Positions 63,185 to 64,000 of a stretch of 64,000 nt of DNA are shown piece by piece. Within the stretch, counting starts at the first letter, position 1. Every line of letters begins with the position of its first letter. The stretch comes from DATFVA01 sp963815785 (GTDB lineage: Bacteria > Bacteroidota > Ignavibacteria > Ignavibacteriales > Ignavibacteriaceae). The DNA lies in assembly GCA_963815785.1 (NCBI GenBank), contig CAWFHZ010000007.1:496001-560000 (forward strand), written 5' to 3'. The notes beneath the pieces are model-generated. The model had not been told where the DNA came from. It did no database searches and worked only from the letters and a program-made list of their open reading frames with translations. Made by a program: the position numbers and the translations under genes.

Positions 63185-64000
63185 TTATTTGAAAGCTAAT
63201 TCAATTAATTCCTGTTGCTGCTGTTTTGAAATTTTTGCTGAACCTACAGCAGGGCTGGCACCTTCTGGTCGTCCGCTGTACGATAATTTTTGACCATCAG
63301 CCAGGTCTTCAATTAATCTTGGTGAAAGGAAATTCCAGGCACCCATATTCCTTGGTTCTTCCTGTACCCATACAACATCCTTTGCTTTAGAATATAAGAA
63401 CAGAATCTCTTTTATCATCTCTGATTTATAAGGATAAAATTGTTCTATCCGGATAATTGCAGCATCATTAATTTTATTTTCATTTTTATATTTTAAAATA
63501 TCATAATATACTTTACCACTTGTAAGCAGCACTTTTCTTATTTCATCTTTTTTGTTATTTGAATTATCATCAATAACTTCCAGGAATCTTCCATTTATAA
63601 ATTCTTCCCTGGCAGATTTTGCTTCAGGTAAACGGAGAAGACTTTTGGGAGTCATAATAACTAATGGTTTCTGGACTGCGTTTTTCATCTGGCGTCTTAA
63701 TACATGAAAATACTGAGCCGGAGTAGAAGGATAACAAACCTGCATATTATCTTCCGCACAAAGAATTAAGAATCTTTCCAGTCTTGCACTTGAATGTTCA
63801 GGTCCCTGTCCTTCGTATCCATGCGGGAGAAGTAGGACAAGACTATTAGGCAGCTGCCATTTTTCATATGAGGATGCTATGAAGTTATCAATTATAACCT
63901 GTGCTCCGTTTGCAAAATCTCCAAACTGTGCCTCCCACATAACAAGAGCAAGAGGGTCTGCAGTACTGTAGCCATATTCAAATCCAAGCACCGCAGCTTC
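63185..64000 (-). CDS. sucA: 2-oxoglutarate dehydrogenase E1 component SucA, C-terminal part (5' end outside window)
   Basis: Thiamine-dependent E1 subunit of the 2-oxoglutarate dehydrogenase complex in the TCA cycle. The frame is open to the window edge, so only the last 271 residues are present, of about 900-1200. They include FEYGYSTADPLALVMWEAQF, FGDFANGAQVIIDNFI, LLPHGYEGQGPEHSSARLER, QVCYPSTPAQYFH and the C-terminal VQEEPRNMGAWNF, which are nearly diagnostic. The C terminus AELAFK-like end (QQQELIELAFK) is intact. Upstream context is not visible. Confidence 0.96.
   Translation of the reverse strand, partial: EAAVLGFEYGYSTADPLALVMWEAQFGDFANGAQVIIDNFIASSYEKWQLPNSLVLLLPHGYEGQGPEHSSARLERFLILCAEDNMQVCYPSTPAQYFHVLRRQMKNAVQKPLVIMTPKSLLRLPEAKSAREEFINGRFLEVIDDNSNNKKDEIRKVLLTSGKVYYDILKYKNENKINDAAIIRIEQFYPYKSEMIKEILFLYSKAKDVVWVQEEPRNMGAWNFLSPRLIEDLADGQKLSYSGRPEGASPAVGSAKISKQQQQELIELAFK

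Noticed and set aside
1..64000. Prophage, integrative element or defence island
   Set aside because: No integrase, transposase, phage structural gene, restriction gene or att-like direct repeat was found; the tRNA fragments are too short and lack a neighbouring integrase.

Overview
The window (64 kb, AT-rich) reads as a chromosomal segment of a Gram-negative bacterium of the Bacteroidota/Chlorobiota side, most likely an Ignavibacteria-type organism. The basis is a T9SS type A sorting domain with the YPNPFNPST motif, outer-membrane proteins and lipoproteins, an RND efflux operon with a PG0541-type accessory gene, a DUF4783 protein, and a meso-diaminopimelate-type MurE. No phage, IS element, plasmid gene or CRISPR array was seen.

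Layout. 1-12.2 kb: division and cell-wall cluster murE(partial)-murF-mraY-murD-ftsW-murG-(PH-like membrane protein)-murC-ftsQ-ftsA-ftsZ, tightly overlapped. 12.2-14.9 kb: a cysteine-rich small protein, an N-terminally truncated DnaE-type polymerase behind a palindrome, yajQ and tRNA-Pro. 15.1-18.0 kb: pyrR-pyrB-pyrC with an RNA leader that looks like a PyrR-controlled translational switch, followed by a tandem structured DNA repeat. 18.3-27.1 kb: FN3 lipoprotein, DUF4783 protein, a very large NtrY-like histidine kinase and a stand-alone AddA-like helicase-nuclease. 27.1-35.6 kb: housekeeping and metabolic genes (flavin-type protein, amidase, SpmA-SpmB fusion, 2-hydroxyacid dehydrogenase, alanine dehydrogenase, CoA-transferase, phosphatase, acetyltransferase). 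35.7-43.7 kb: ClC antiporter, T9SS beta-propeller protein, ArsR-DUF2087 regulator with GIY-YIG protein, MFS transporter, cupin protein with a structured leader, and an RRM protein.

43.8-55.0 kb, all on the minus strand: a coherent sensory-uptake block. A Cache/HAMP/GAF/PAS histidine kinase and an NtrC-type regulator are followed by an outer-membrane barrel, a periplasmic binding lipoprotein, LivH, LivM, LivG, LivF and a CBS-ACT protein. A sigma-54-like promoter and an upstream dyad sit in the gap after the regulator, so the regulator probably drives the transport genes. 55.2-61.8 kb: TetR-TolC-adaptor-RND pump operon. 61.9-64 kb: two small proteins, tRNA-Val and tRNA-Gly (each with a broken partial copy interrupted by a palindrome), and the C-terminal part of sucA.

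Five genes (murF, clc, the RRM gene, livG, tolC) are each broken by a single extra base, always in the same direction. Sequencing or assembly insertions are the simplest explanation, but in two cases the stop codon lies exactly at the break, so +1 recoding deserves a check. The strongest regulatory candidate in the window is the pyrR leader at about 15085-15178.
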